A DNA stretch of 64,000 bases from CADEED01 sp039931065 (GCA_039931065.1 JBDTSP010000003.1:1-64000), one strand, 5' to 3'. Counted from the stretch's first letter, positions 16,745-25,834 are shown. Numbers and translations are program-made. Notes: a model not told the origin generated them from the letters alone.

Positions 16745-18021
16745 TGCGCGACGCCGACCGCCGGATCATCGGCTCGCCGGCGCGATTCGAAGCCTTTGCC
16801 GAGCGAACGCGTCGCCGCCAGCAATACGATCGCCAGCGCGGCGCAGATCCACGACATTCCAGCCACACCCAGGCCCTGAACCAGCTTGTAGAGCGCCTGG
16901 CCGAAGACGTCCGACCCGCGCTGCAGGACCGTATCGATCAGGCCCTTGCTCTTGAACTTGCTTTCCGGATTCAGCACGGTGAACAACATTTCGCGGGTCG
17001 GCTTGCCGAGGCCGTAGTCCGCGGCACGCCGTATAACCTGCGTGATCAGCAGGACACTGCCGACCGGCACCAGCGCGAGCACCACGAAGCTCGCCCCGAC
17101 CAGCGCCGGCATCGCCGACAGGCTCAGGCCCACGCTGCCGCGGCGCGTGAGCCATGTGACCGCCACCGCCTGGAAAAACAGCGCCAGCAGGTTGACGGCG
17201 ATTTCGATGTTGGCGAACACCGCGGTACGTTCGACGTCGCTCGCGAACAGCGTTGCAACGTATTTGCCCTGCTCGTTGTACATGAAGGCGCCGATGATCT
17301 GCCCGCACACGATGATTCCGCCGATGCCCAATAGATAGGGGGTGCGGATCAGCCGCGACAGGTCATCGAGCGCCCGGCCACCGACCGGAATCGCGCCGTC
17401 GGGCACCGTGCGGCCGTTGGGAGAACGGCGCAGCAACCTGCGCGCCAGCGTCACCAGCACCGCCGCGCCGAGAATGAACACACAGGCGGTGACGATGAGC
17501 GGCGGTAATCCGACATCGACCACGAGCCAGCGCACCAGCAGGTTGCCGACCACTGCGCCGGCGCTGCCGCCGGCGGCGACGTAACCATAGAAACGTTTCG
17601 CCAGGTCCGGACGCCACACATCGGCCATGGCACTCCAGAACACGGCGATGACGAACAGATTGGATGACGAAAGCGCGATGAAGAATGCCGCCGCCAGCAA
17701 CGGCTCCCCGGGCAACATAGCGCGCGCCACCGCCAGCGCGACGAACAACGCCACGAACGCGACGTAGACGATCCACAACAACCGGGCGCGCGGCGTGCGC
17801 CCCACCAGCCACCAGTAGATGGGCAGCAGCGCCGCCGAGCAGAACAGCACGGCGATGAACAGGACGTAGTTGTTGCTCACGCCTACTTCGAGCGCGAGCG
17901 CTTCGCGCATGGGACGCAACATGTAATACCCGCACAACATGCAGAAGCACGCGGCGGCAGCGGCCAGCAAGGCACGCCGCTCCTCCCGGCCAACCGGGAC
18001 GCTGAGCGGCGCCAGGTTCAC
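16741..18021 (-). CDS. MFS-fold transporter, NTP/NDP-exchanger-like
   Basis: 426 residues with roughly twelve transmembrane segments. The first segment ends in CGYYMLRPMREALALEVG, a pattern seen in the bacterial family related to ATP/ADP translocases, and the C-terminal half has KPTREMLFTVLNPESKFKSK. Family members may move nucleotides or other anions, but most free-living bacterial versions are uncharacterised, so the substrate is open. Four-base overlaps join it to the MaoC-type gene upstream and the MATE gene downstream. Confidence 0.7.
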   Translation of the reverse strand: MNLAPLSVPVGREERRALLAAAAACFCMLCGYYMLRPMREALALEVGVSNNYVLFIAVLFCSAALLPIYWWLVGRTPRARLLWIVYVAFVALFVALAVARAMLPGEPLLAAAFFIALSSSNLFVIAVFWSAMADVWRPDLAKRFYGYVAAGGSAGAVVGNLLVRWLVVDVGLPPLIVTACVFILGAAVLVTLARRLLRRSPNGRTVPDGAIPVGGRALDDLSRLIRTPYLLGIGGIIVCGQIIGAFMYNEQGKYVATLFASDVERTAVFANIEIAVNLLALFFQAVAVTWLTRRGSVGLSLSAMPALVGASFVVLALVPVGSVLLITQVIRRAADYGLGKPTREMLFTVLNPESKFKSKGLIDTVLQRGSDVFGQALYKLVQGLGVAGMSWICAALAIVLLAATRSLGKGFESRRRADDPAVGVAQ

Positions 18022-18911
18022 CGCAGGGACTTCAGCGTACCCGTCAGGTGCGGCTTTTCGCCCTGCGCGTCACGCAGCGCAAACGCCGTGCCGTTCTCGA
18101 TCGACCAGCGCTGCAACATGAGCCAGGCCGGCATGTAGATAGGCAGCTTGAAACTCACCGACAATTCGCAGCCACCGTCGAACTGCGCGGACTCGAAGTC
18201 CGAAACCAGGCGGCCGAGCGACCACATGCCGTGCGCGATCGCCCGGGGAAAGCCGAATGCGCGTGCGGTCAGGTCGCTCATGTGGATCGGATTCACGTCG
18301 CCCGAGATGAAACCGTAGCGGCGGCCCAATCCGGCCGGCGCGCGGAAGCTGCTCGACTTGATCGTCTGCGCGTCGGGAGTACCTTCGGGCGCGCGCACCA
18401 CGGTAGTGGTCTTGCCCGCCCCCGGCGCAGAACGTTTGCGCGCGAGGAACGTGCAGGTCTCGTCCCAGCGGGGCTCGCCGCCGACCACGTACTCGGTGTG
18501 CAGGTCGAATTCCTGGCCACGTTCGGTGTCGCGATGCCCTTCTATCCAGCAGCGGATCTCCGCCGGCTCCTCGGCTGACAACGGCTCGCGCATCGCGATG
18601 CGGTTCTGCACGTGTACTAGGCCGAACAACTTCACGGGAAATGCTTCGGCGCCGAGCATCGCGAGGTGCAGCGGAAACGCGAGGATGTGCGGATAGGCGA
18701 TCGGCAACGTGGCGCCAGCCGCCGCGCCGCAGATCTCCGAATACTGTGCGAGATGTTTGCGGTCGATGACGACCTTGGCAAGCTGCGATTCGATGCGCGG
18801 CACCGCGCCGCCTTCCGGCACCAGCGACGGTTTGCGCGACACCATGATCTTCGGATACATCGACCAGACGGCCGGAGCGCGCGCGAATTCGAGCGAATGC
18901 TTGGCCTGCAT
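18018..18911 (-). CDS. MaoC-type hotdog acyl-CoA hydratase/dehydratase
   Basis: 297 residues forming a double hotdog. The C-terminal half has the MaoC hydratase-2 signature: YGFISGDVNPIHMSDLTA followed by FPRAIAHGMW, with the catalytic Asp and His. The N-terminal half is a degenerate hotdog. It would hydrate 2-enoyl-CoA or dehydrate (R)-3-hydroxyacyl thioesters. It sits 23 bases after ccmI and overlaps the MFS gene by four bases, so it is probably read through from the ccm operon, although no cytochrome c role is known for this fold. Confidence 0.82.
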   Translation of the reverse strand: MQAKHSLEFARAPAVWSMYPKIMVSRKPSLVPEGGAVPRIESQLAKVVIDRKHLAQYSEICGAAAGATLPIAYPHILAFPLHLAMLGAEAFPVKLFGLVHVQNRIAMREPLSAEEPAEIRCWIEGHRDTERGQEFDLHTEYVVGGEPRWDETCTFLARKRSAPGAGKTTTVVRAPEGTPDAQTIKSSSFRAPAGLGRRYGFISGDVNPIHMSDLTARAFGFPRAIAHGMWSLGRLVSDFESAQFDGGCELSVSFKLPIYMPAWLMLQRWSIENGTAFALRDAQGEKPHLTGTLKSLR

Positions 18912-18934
18912 GTGGCGGATTCCCTGAGGAGGCG

Positions 18935-19945
18935 TTACGGGGAGAGTCGGTCGATGACGATGTTCAGTCGTCCGTCCTTGCCAACATGATAACTAACTTG
19001 CCCATACGGGTCGCCGCTGCTCGCGGTCGGCGTTCCACCCAGCGCGACGCGGGCGACCACGTCGAGTAATTGACCCTTCGAGATGTGACGTGACGGCAGC
19101 ATTGCGTTGGCCGCCGTCAGTTCGACGTCCAACGGAAATTTCGCAGGCATTCGCAGGGCCGCGAACGGTGGACCGGGCGCCTTTGGATCGCGCGCCGCCA
19201 CGAACAACACCGAACCCGGCGGCACACTCGACGCAAGCTTCGCCGCCAACGTGACATGGACTTCAATGCGCGCCCCGTCGTCGGGCGTTGCCGGGGCTGG
19301 TTCGCTGGCCCCACCCTGGTCGAGCGCCGCGATGCGTTGTTCGATGATCGCGCGGATGTTGTCGGGCGGATTGAGCGCCAACATGCGGGTGAATCGTTCA
19401 CGCGCCACCGCAGTCTCGCCGCGGCTCATTGCGGCAAACGCGCTGTAGAACAGCGCCTTCGCATTGCCGGGTTCGAGCGTCAATGCACGCTCGAACAGGT
19501 GCCCGGCGGCCCCGCGAATGGCTTCCGGATCCTGCGCGACGAGATTTTCGGCGATGCCGAGCACGGCCTCGGCGCTGTTGCCGCCGGCGATGCGATCGGC
19601 ACGTTGATAGGCGCGTACCGCCAGCGGATATTGTTCCAGCCCACCATAGGAGCGGCCGAGCATGAGCCAGCCGCTCAGGTTGTCGGGTTTGACGGCGAGT
19701 TCGCGCGCGAGTTTGGCGGTCATCGCGGCCGGAGTATCGGCCACCGAATGCGCCGTCACCCAGGTGTAATTGCTGAACACGGCGTACAGCGCGGCCGTAC
19801 CTAACAACAACGCGGCGGCGACCAAGGCGGCACTCGCCCCCGCCACGGGTTTCGCGTCTTCGCGCCGCCGCACCAGCGGCAGCAATACGAGCAGCGCGGC
19901 GCCAGCCGCGAGGGTTCCGGCGATCAAAATGAAGGCGAGGATCAT
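18935..19945 (-). CDS. ccmI: Cytochrome c maturation protein CcmI (TPR)
   Basis: 336 residues. Two N-terminal membrane segments (MILAFILIAGTLAAGAALL, and a second around residues 38-57) flank a loop, then TPR repeats (NLSGWLMLGRSYGGLEQYPL; NAKALFYSAFAAMSRGE) and a C-terminal beta-rich domain (GSVLFVAARDPKAPGPP). CcmI chaperones apocytochrome c to the CcmFH haem ligase through its TPRs. The start at 19945 is two bases from the ccmH stop. It is the last of nine consecutive ccm genes. Confidence 0.92.
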   Translation of the reverse strand: MILAFILIAGTLAAGAALLVLLPLVRRREDAKPVAGASAALVAAALLLGTAALYAVFSNYTWVTAHSVADTPAAMTAKLARELAVKPDNLSGWLMLGRSYGGLEQYPLAVRAYQRADRIAGGNSAEAVLGIAENLVAQDPEAIRGAAGHLFERALTLEPGNAKALFYSAFAAMSRGETAVARERFTRMLALNPPDNIRAIIEQRIAALDQGGASEPAPATPDDGARIEVHVTLAAKLASSVPPGSVLFVAARDPKAPGPPFAALRMPAKFPLDVELTAANAMLPSRHISKGQLLDVVARVALGGTPTASSGDPYGQVSYHVGKDGRLNIVIDRLSP

Positions 19946-19947
19946 TG

Positions 19948-20394
19948 TTATTCTTCCGGCTCGTCCGTGTCGACCGTGCTGTTGTCGTTGGCGACCATTG
20001 CCGAACGCCGCCTCACCACCACGATCGCAACCACCACGCCGCCGAACAATACAACCAGCGGCGCGATCCAGATCCAGGCGGTCGAGCCGGACATCGGCGG
20101 ACGAAACAGGATCACGTTGCCGTAACGCCTGACCATCGTCGCGCGGATTTCGTCGTCGCTCCTGCCGGCGAGGATCTGTTCTTTCACGTCGCGCCGCAGC
20201 TCGGCCGCGAGGTCCACCGGCGAATCCGCGATGCTGTTGTTCTGGCACTGCATGCAGCGGAATTCGTGTGTCAGCTCGTCGTAGCGCTGCTGCTGCGCTT
20301 CGGTCGGCATGACGGTGATGTCGATCGCGAACACCTGCGATGCGAACACGCCAAGGAACATCAGCACCGCGATCCGGCGAAGTCTGCGCATCAT
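19948..20394 (-). CDS. ccmH: Cytochrome c maturation protein CcmH
   Basis: 148 residues: a signal peptide (MMRRLRRIAVLMFLGVFASQ), the thioredoxin-like three-helix domain with the redox motif FRCMQCQNNSIADS, and one C-terminal membrane anchor (WIWIAPLVVLFGGVVVAIVV). CcmH keeps the CXXCH cysteines of apocytochrome reduced for haem attachment with CcmF. The ATG at 20394 overlaps the ccmG stop (ATGA). Its length corresponds to the short form, with the TPR part supplied separately by ccmI. Confidence 0.95.
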   Translation of the reverse strand: MMRRLRRIAVLMFLGVFASQVFAIDITVMPTEAQQQRYDELTHEFRCMQCQNNSIADSPVDLAAELRRDVKEQILAGRSDDEIRATMVRRYGNVILFRPPMSGSTAWIWIAPLVVLFGGVVVAIVVVRRRSAMVANDNSTVDTDEPEE

Positions 20395-20927
20395 GGCAGC
20401 GCCGGCCCACGTGGCAGGCGCGACAGGAATTCGCGCTGCCAGACTTCGGGGGTCATCGGGCCTACGTGGCGGTACAACACCCGGCCCGCGGCGTCGACGA
20501 AGAAAGTCTCCGGCGCGCCGTACACGCCGAAATCGATGGCGGTGCGGCCCTCGCGATCGATCAACACCGCGCTGTAGGGATTTCCGAGTTGGGCGAGCCA
20601 CTGTTGCGCGGCTTCGTCCTCGTCGCGCCAGTTGAGGCCGATCAGTGGAATACGTCCGTCGCGTGCGATTTCCAGCAACACTGCGTGTTCCTCGCGGCAG
20701 GCGATACACCAGGTCCCCCATACGTTGAGCACCCAGGGCTTGCCCGCCAGATCGGCCAGACCCAGCTTGCGCGCCGGCTCGCCCAGCACCGGCAGGTCGA
20801 ACGCAGGCGCGGGCTTGCCTAACAAGGCCGAAGCCATGGTGCTCTTGTTCGGCGAACGAACCACGCCGATGTAGAGCACCGTTCCCAACAGGAAGAACGC
20901 GATGATAGGAATCACGAACCGGTTCAC
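20391..20927 (-). CDS. ccmG: Thiol:disulfide interchange protein CcmG/DsbE
   Basis: 178 residues from a GTG at 20927 that overlaps the ccmF stop (GTGA). An N-terminal anchor (FVIPIIAFFLLGTVLYIGV) holds a periplasmic thioredoxin domain with the active site WGTWCIACREEH. The conserved cis-Pro loop is in YGAPETFFVD. CcmG passes electrons from CcmC/DsbD-type donors to CcmH and apocytochrome c. The residues between the active-site cysteines are Ile-Ala. Confidence 0.95.
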   Translation of the reverse strand: MNRFVIPIIAFFLLGTVLYIGVVRSPNKSTMASALLGKPAPAFDLPVLGEPARKLGLADLAGKPWVLNVWGTWCIACREEHAVLLEIARDGRIPLIGLNWRDEDEAAQQWLAQLGNPYSAVLIDREGRTAIDFGVYGAPETFFVDAAGRVLYRHVGPMTPEVWQREFLSRLPRGPALP

Positions 20928-22882
20928 GAAGCCTGCACCCCGGCCGCCGTGGCGGGAACGGTTTCGCTTGCAGGCACCTTCGTCCTGTAACGCCGGTCGC
21001 TGGCCGCGAGCAGCCCGCCGAGCGCCATCAGGCCGGCCGCGAGCCACACGTAGTTGATCAGCGGACGGATTTGCGCACGCACGCTCCAGCGGCCCGCGCC
21101 CAGATCGTCACCCAGCGCCGCGAACAGATCCATGTTCCAGCGGCTGTGGATACCCGCCTCCGTCATCGTCGAACGCTGCACCCAGTAGTTGCGTTTCTCG
21201 GGATGCAACACCGCGACCGGCTGACCGTCGCGCAGCACCGTGACCACGGCGCGCACGCCGTCGTAGTTAGGCCCTTCGAGCGGCTCGATGCTGTCGAAGC
21301 GGTAGGCGTAACGGCCCAACGCGACGGATTCGCCCTGCGCCAGCGCCACGTCGCGTTCGATGGTGTACGTCTCGACGGTCGAGATAGCGATGACACACAC
21401 GCCGAGACCGATGTGCGCGAGCGTCATGCCTAGAGTGGCGCGCGACAACGACAACCGGCGTCGCAGTCGATCGATCGGATCGAACAGCGACGACACGATC
21501 ACCCACACGCCGAGGATCACGCCGACCGGCGTCAGCCATTTGCCCGGGCCATACGCCGCGAACACGATCAGCAGCCCGACGACGATGGCTATTGCGAGGC
21601 CGAGCCCGATGCGGCTGCGCTGCGTTGCCAGCCGCCCCTGCTTCCAGCTCGCGTGAATGCCGATGGCGACCAGCGCGAGCAGCGGCAACATCGCCACGGG
21701 AAACAAGCGCGTGAACCATGGCGTGCCCACCGAGATGGACGGCGCACCGAAGGCGTCGGCGATCAGCGGCGCAAGCGTGCCGATGAATACGATGGCGCCG
21801 GCCGCGACCAGCAACACGTTGTTGTAGAGCAGGAATGCCTCGCGAGCCCCGACGTCGAAACCGGCCGTCGACTTGAGCAACGGCGCGCGCCAGGCGTACA
21901 GCGTGAGCGCTCCGCCGATCACGATGACCAGGAACCCGAGGATGAACATGCCGCGCGTCGGGTCGGCCGCGAACGAATGCACCGACACCAGCACGCCCGA
22001 ACGCACCAGGAACGTTCCTAACAAACTCAGGGAAAACGCGAGGATCGCAAGCAGCAGCGTCCAGCTCTTGAACAAACCGCGCTTTTCAGTGGCGGCCAGC
22101 GAGTGAATGAGCGCCGTGCCCACGAGCCAGGGCATGAACGAGGCGTTCTCGACCGGATCCCAGAACCAGTAGCCGCCCCAGCCCAGTTCGTAATACGCCC
22201 ACCAGCTGCCGAGCGCGATGCCCACTGACAGAAAGGCCCATGCGAGCGTTGTCCATGGACGCGTCCAGCGCGCCCAGGTCTGGTCGAGTTTGCCCTCGAG
22301 CATCGCGGCGCAGGCGAATGCAAACGCCACGGCGAAGCCCACGTAACCGCAGTAGAGCAACGGCGGATGGATCGCAAGCGCCGGGTCCTGCAGCACCGGA
22401 TTCAGATCGCGGCCATCCGCAGGCACCGGCAGGATGCGCTCGAATGGATTCGAGGTGGCGAGCGTGAAGATCAGAAAACCCAGGCTGACGAACCCGAGCA
22501 CTCCCATCACGCGGCTCGCGAAACTCGCGGGCAGGTGCCGGCTGAATATGGCGACCGCGAGCGTCCAGGCGGACAGGATCCAGGCCCACAACAACAACGA
22601 GCCCTCGTGCGCGCCCCACAACGCGGCCACGCGATAAAACGTCGGCAGCGCGGAATTGGAATTGCTGGCGACGTACAACACCGAGAAGTCGAAGTTGACG
22701 AAGGCCGTCATCAGCGCGCCGATGGCCGTGCTGATCAACACGAACTGCCCGGCAACCGCCGGACGTACGACGGCCTGCCAGCGTTCATCGCGCCGCGCCG
22801 CGCCGGCCAGACCGAAAAACGTCTGTACGCCACTCAACACCAACGCGAGGATCAGTGCGAATTGTCCGAGTTCGGGAATCAT
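20924..22882 (-). CDS. ccmF: Haem lyase subunit CcmF
   Basis: 652 residues, very hydrophobic, with about fifteen membrane segments. The tryptophan-rich periplasmic haem-handling loop is present (WGGYWFWDPVENASFMPW), with the flanking His-containing loops. CcmF accepts haem from holo-CcmE and, with CcmH and CcmI, joins it to apocytochrome c. It overlaps ccmE by four bases upstream and ccmG by three downstream, so translation is coupled along the operon. Confidence 0.96.
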   Translation of the reverse strand: MIPELGQFALILALVLSGVQTFFGLAGAARRDERWQAVVRPAVAGQFVLISTAIGALMTAFVNFDFSVLYVASNSNSALPTFYRVAALWGAHEGSLLLWAWILSAWTLAVAIFSRHLPASFASRVMGVLGFVSLGFLIFTLATSNPFERILPVPADGRDLNPVLQDPALAIHPPLLYCGYVGFAVAFAFACAAMLEGKLDQTWARWTRPWTTLAWAFLSVGIALGSWWAYYELGWGGYWFWDPVENASFMPWLVGTALIHSLAATEKRGLFKSWTLLLAILAFSLSLLGTFLVRSGVLVSVHSFAADPTRGMFILGFLVIVIGGALTLYAWRAPLLKSTAGFDVGAREAFLLYNNVLLVAAGAIVFIGTLAPLIADAFGAPSISVGTPWFTRLFPVAMLPLLALVAIGIHASWKQGRLATQRSRIGLGLAIAIVVGLLIVFAAYGPGKWLTPVGVILGVWVIVSSLFDPIDRLRRRLSLSRATLGMTLAHIGLGVCVIAISTVETYTIERDVALAQGESVALGRYAYRFDSIEPLEGPNYDGVRAVVTVLRDGQPVAVLHPEKRNYWVQRSTMTEAGIHSRWNMDLFAALGDDLGAGRWSVRAQIRPLINYVWLAAGLMALGGLLAASDRRYRTKVPASETVPATAAGVQAS

Positions 22883-23328
22883 GTTGCCCCCGGGGTCACG
22901 TCAGGTGGCGGCGGATTGTCCTTGAGAGAACGCGCCACTTCGGGCGGCATGTATTTTTCATCGTGTTTGGCCAGCACTTCATCGGCGATGAACACGCCGG
23001 CCTGCATCGTCCCGTGCGCGACCACGCCCTGCCCATCGCGGAACAGATCGGGCAGGATTTTCGAGAAGGTGACCGGCACGGTGTGTTTGTAATCCGTGAC
23101 GAGGAAATGCACGTCGAGCGTGCCGGGCGTCTTTTCGATGCTGCCCTTGACGACCATGCCGCCGAGCCGAAACCGTTGCCCCGCGGGCACCTCGCCGGCG
23201 GCGACCTGCGAAGGATCGAAGAAGAACATCACGTTTGCGCGGAACGCCTGCATGGCGAGAAATGCTGCCAGCGCGACGCCGGCCACGATGCCGCCGACCA
23301 CCACCATGCGTTTGTGGCGCGCCATCAT
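22879..23328 (-). CDS. ccmE: Periplasmic haem chaperone CcmE
   Basis: 149 residues from the ATG at 23328, which overlaps the ccmD stop. A single N-terminal anchor is followed by an OB-fold domain (FRLGGMVVKGSIEKTPG; VPVTFSKILPDLFRDGQGVV). The haem-attaching His lies in LAKHDEKYMPPEV, the standard signature, and the tail is Pro-rich and disordered. CcmE carries haem covalently from the CcmABCD complex to CcmF. Confidence 0.96.
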   Translation of the reverse strand: MMARHKRMVVVGGIVAGVALAAFLAMQAFRANVMFFFDPSQVAAGEVPAGQRFRLGGMVVKGSIEKTPGTLDVHFLVTDYKHTVPVTFSKILPDLFRDGQGVVAHGTMQAGVFIADEVLAKHDEKYMPPEVARSLKDNPPPPDVTPGAT

Positions 23329-23480
23329 GACAACATCTCCATGCGGCGCTTGGCCTGTTGTTTGGCGCTCGACAAGGCGCGCAACGCGAGCCACAGATTG
23401 AGCGCGACGATTCCGAAGCCGATCGCGAACGAAGGCCAGAGATATTTTCCGTAGCCACTCATCTCGAGGAATTCGCTCAT
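23325..23480 (-). CDS. ccmD: Haem exporter complex small subunit CcmD
   Basis: A 51-residue membrane peptide: a short acidic N-terminus (MSEFLEMSGYGKYLWPSF), one transmembrane helix (AIGFGIVALNLWLALRAL) and a basic tail ending RRMEML. Size, topology and position between ccmC and ccmE match CcmD, which helps release holo-CcmE from CcmC. Its start overlaps the ccmC stop and its stop overlaps the ccmE start, both as ATGA. Confidence 0.93.
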   Translation of the reverse strand: MSEFLEMSGYGKYLWPSFAIGFGIVALNLWLALRALSSAKQQAKRRMEMLS

Positions 23481-24208
23481 GACAACACCTCACGCACCCA
23501 AGCAGCGCCGCGCTCGCGACGCAGCAATTCCGCCCGCAGCCTGATCAGCAGCACGGTACCGAAGAACAACATGAACGCGAGGAACATCGTGAGCAATGGC
23601 CATACCATGGACCAGTCCATATCCGCCTCGCCTAACAATCTCGTGGCGGGCTGGTGTAATGAATTCCACCAGTTCACCGAATACTTGATGATCGGGATGT
23701 TCACGACACCGACGATTGCCAGCACCGCGCTCGCCTTGTCCGCTTTCTGCGGATCTTCAATCGCGGCGCGCAGGCCCATGTAGCCGAAATAGAGGAACAG
23801 CAACACCAGTTCGGATGTGAGGCGCGGATCCCAGGCCCAATACGTGCCCCACATCGGCTTGCCCCACAGGCTGCCGGTGATCAACGTAGCGACGGTGAAC
23901 CAGGCGCCGACCGGCGCGCAGGCCGCGGCGGCCGCGTGCGCGACCTTCATGCGCCAGATCAGCCCGACCGCGGCGGCGGTGGCCATGGTGCTGTAGATCA
24001 ACATCGAGAGCGTGGCGCTCGGCGCGTGTACGTACACGATGCGGAAGGCGTCTTTCTGCTGGTAATCGGCCGGCGCCAGCACCAGCCCGCCATACAGCGC
24101 GATCAACATCAGCAGGCCGGACACACCGCCGAACCAGGGTGCCCAACGCCGCGCGAAGCCGTACATGTACGGCGCGGATCCGAAGCGATGGAACCAGGTC
24201 CAGTTCAT
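23477..24208 (-). CDS. ccmC: Haem-handling membrane protein CcmC
   Basis: 243 residues with six membrane segments and the Trp-rich loop GTYWAWDPRLTSELVL. Conserved His residues that ligate haem are in YVHAPSA and in the VNWWNSLHQPAT loop. CcmC loads haem onto CcmE. The ATG at 24208 follows the ccmB stop after 7 bases, the largest gap between consecutive ccm genes from ccmA to ccmG. Confidence 0.95.
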   Translation of the reverse strand: MNWTWFHRFGSAPYMYGFARRWAPWFGGVSGLLMLIALYGGLVLAPADYQQKDAFRIVYVHAPSATLSMLIYSTMATAAAVGLIWRMKVAHAAAAACAPVGAWFTVATLITGSLWGKPMWGTYWAWDPRLTSELVLLFLYFGYMGLRAAIEDPQKADKASAVLAIVGVVNIPIIKYSVNWWNSLHQPATRLLGEADMDWSMVWPLLTMFLAFMLFFGTVLLIRLRAELLRRERGAAWVREVLS

Positions 24209-24215
24209 TCAGCGA

Positions 24216-24896
24216 CTACTCCAATCCGATTCGCACCGCGGCGGCCGCGGCCAATGGCGCAAGCGTCAGGCCCAGCACCGCGATCGCGCCCAGCATGTAC
24301 ATCGGCCCGGCGATCTCCGTGCCTGAGATCGCATGACGCGTGGCATCCGAGCCGAACACCAGGATGGGCACCGACAGCGGCAGCGTCAGCAATGACAGCA
24401 ATACTCCGCCGCGACGCGCACCGAGCGTGAGCCCCGCGCAGATCGCACCCACCAGGCTCAACGCAAAGCTGCCGAGCGCGAGCGCGGCGACCATGCCGCC
24501 GAGCGCCGCCACCGGCACGCCGAGCGCCAGCGCGGCCAGTGGCGCCGACAGCGCGAGCGGCAGACCGGTCAGCAACCAGTGAGTGCAGGTCTTCGCAAAC
24601 AACATCCATGTCAGCGACTGGCCGGATAACGCGAACTGCTCCAGCGTCCCATCTGACGCGTCATCGCGAAACAGGAACTCGAGCGCCAACAGGGAGGATA
24701 ACAATGCGCCGATCCACAAGACACCCGGCGCGGCGTCTCGCAGTCGCGACAACTCGGGAGTTAATGTCAGGGGGAACAGCGTTGCCACGATCATGAAGAA
24801 CATGAGTGGCTGCAGAAGTTGCGAAGGTTTCCGGAAAGCGAGACGCAGGTCACGAGCGGCGACCAGGTACGCCGCCGCGAGCGCCGAAGTCTTCAT
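24216..24896 (-). CDS. ccmB: ABC transporter permease CcmB
   Basis: 226 residues with six membrane segments; the start is MKTSALAAAYLVAARDLRLA. It carries the family segment LEFLFRDDASDGTLEQ near residue 70. CcmB is the permease partner of CcmA in the CcmABCD complex, where ATP hydrolysis releases haem-loaded CcmE. The ATG overlaps the ccmA stop (ATGA). Confidence 0.94.
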   Translation of the reverse strand: MKTSALAAAYLVAARDLRLAFRKPSQLLQPLMFFMIVATLFPLTLTPELSRLRDAAPGVLWIGALLSSLLALEFLFRDDASDGTLEQFALSGQSLTWMLFAKTCTHWLLTGLPLALSAPLAALALGVPVAALGGMVAALALGSFALSLVGAICAGLTLGARRGGVLLSLLTLPLSVPILVFGSDATRHAISGTEIAGPMYMLGAIAVLGLTLAPLAAAAAVRIGLE

Positions 24897-25510
24897 GCCG
24901 CACCCAGCGTCAATTCGGTGATTGTTCCGGCAACCAGCGGCAACGAATGATGCACGGCGGCTACGACCAGACCTGCGCGCGCCAGTTGCCCGGCGATCAG
25001 GTCGGCGACCAGTTGTTGGCCTTCGGCGTCGAGGTTGGTGGTGGGTTCGTCGAGCAGCCACAACGCGGCGTTGGCAAGCAGCACGCCGGCGAGTGCGATG
25101 CGGCGGCGTTGTCCGGCCGAGAGCAGCCGCGTCGGGCGATCGGCGAACGAGTCGGCACCGGTGCGTACCAGTGCGGCGTCGATTTCGGCGCCGGTGACGG
25201 CGCGGCGAATTCCGACCGAGAAACGCAGATTCTCGCCGCCCGACAGATCACCCTTGAGCGGCGGCTCATGGCCGAGATAGGCGAGCTCGGCATGGAATTC
25301 GTTACGGGATACACGCGTGGACGCGCCTCGCCAGGTCATCTCGCCCTCTTCCGGCTCGAGCAACCCCGCGATGGCACGCAGCAGGGTGGTCTTGCCGGCG
25401 CCATTGCGGCCGGTGAGCAACACGCAGTGGCCGGGAACGGCTTCGAAACTGACATTGCGGAGCACGTGACGATCGCCGCGCCACAGATGCACGCCCTTGA
25501 CGCTCAACAT
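24893..25510 (-). CDS. ccmA: Cytochrome c biogenesis ATP-binding protein CcmA
   Basis: 205 residues, an ABC ATPase with Walker A GRNGAGKTT, signature LSAGQRRRIALA and Walker B LWLLDEPTTNLD. The N-terminus (LSVKGVHLWRGDRHV) is typical for CcmA, so the ATG at 25510 is secure. It lies only 5 bases after the CCA end of the tRNA-Leu gene, leaving no room for a promoter or leader. The ccm message must therefore be the 3' part of a tRNA-containing transcript, and maturation of the tRNA would leave ccmA almost leaderless. Confidence 0.95.
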   Translation of the reverse strand: MLSVKGVHLWRGDRHVLRNVSFEAVPGHCVLLTGRNGAGKTTLLRAIAGLLEPEEGEMTWRGASTRVSRNEFHAELAYLGHEPPLKGDLSGGENLRFSVGIRRAVTGAEIDAALVRTGADSFADRPTRLLSAGQRRRIALAGVLLANAALWLLDEPTTNLDAEGQQLVADLIAGQLARAGLVVAAVHHSLPLVAGTITELTLGAA

Positions 25511-25515
25511 CGAGA

Positions 25516-25602
25516 TGGTGCCCCGGGCCGGAATCGAACCGGCAAGGCCTTGCGACCGACGGATTTTAAGTCCGTTGCGTCTACCAATTCCGCCACCGGG
25601 GC
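25516..25602 (-). tRNA. tRNA-Leu (TAA)
   Basis: An 87-base class II tRNA including encoded CCA. The acceptor stem GCCCCGG pairs with CCGGGGC, the anticodon loop CTTAAAA gives anticodon TAA, a long variable arm is present, and the T-loop GGTTCGATTCC is standard. It reads TTA and TTG leucine codons. It is the last of three tandem tRNAs and ends 5 bases before ccmA. Confidence 0.96.
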
Positions 25603-25612
25603 AAAGGACATG

Positions 25613-25686
25613 TGGAGGCTAGGGTCGGAATCGAACCGGCATAGACGGCTTTGCAGGCCGCTGCATAACCATTCTGCCACCTAGCC
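25613..25686 (-). tRNA. tRNA-Cys (GCA)
   Basis: 74 bases with encoded CCA. The acceptor stem GGCTAGG pairs with CCTAGCC, the discriminator base is U as expected for tRNA-Cys, the anticodon loop CTGCAAA gives GCA, and the T-arm is GGTTCGATTCC. It is the middle member of the Gly-Cys-Leu cluster. Confidence 0.96.
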
Positions 25687-25716
25687 TGAGGACCCGAATG
25701 ATGAGGTCCGAAAGAT

Positions 25717-25792
<76 letters not shown>

Positions 25793-25834
25793 ATCCTGGA
25801 GAGGGCGCAAATTCTAGGGCCCTCCCGGCCCAAG

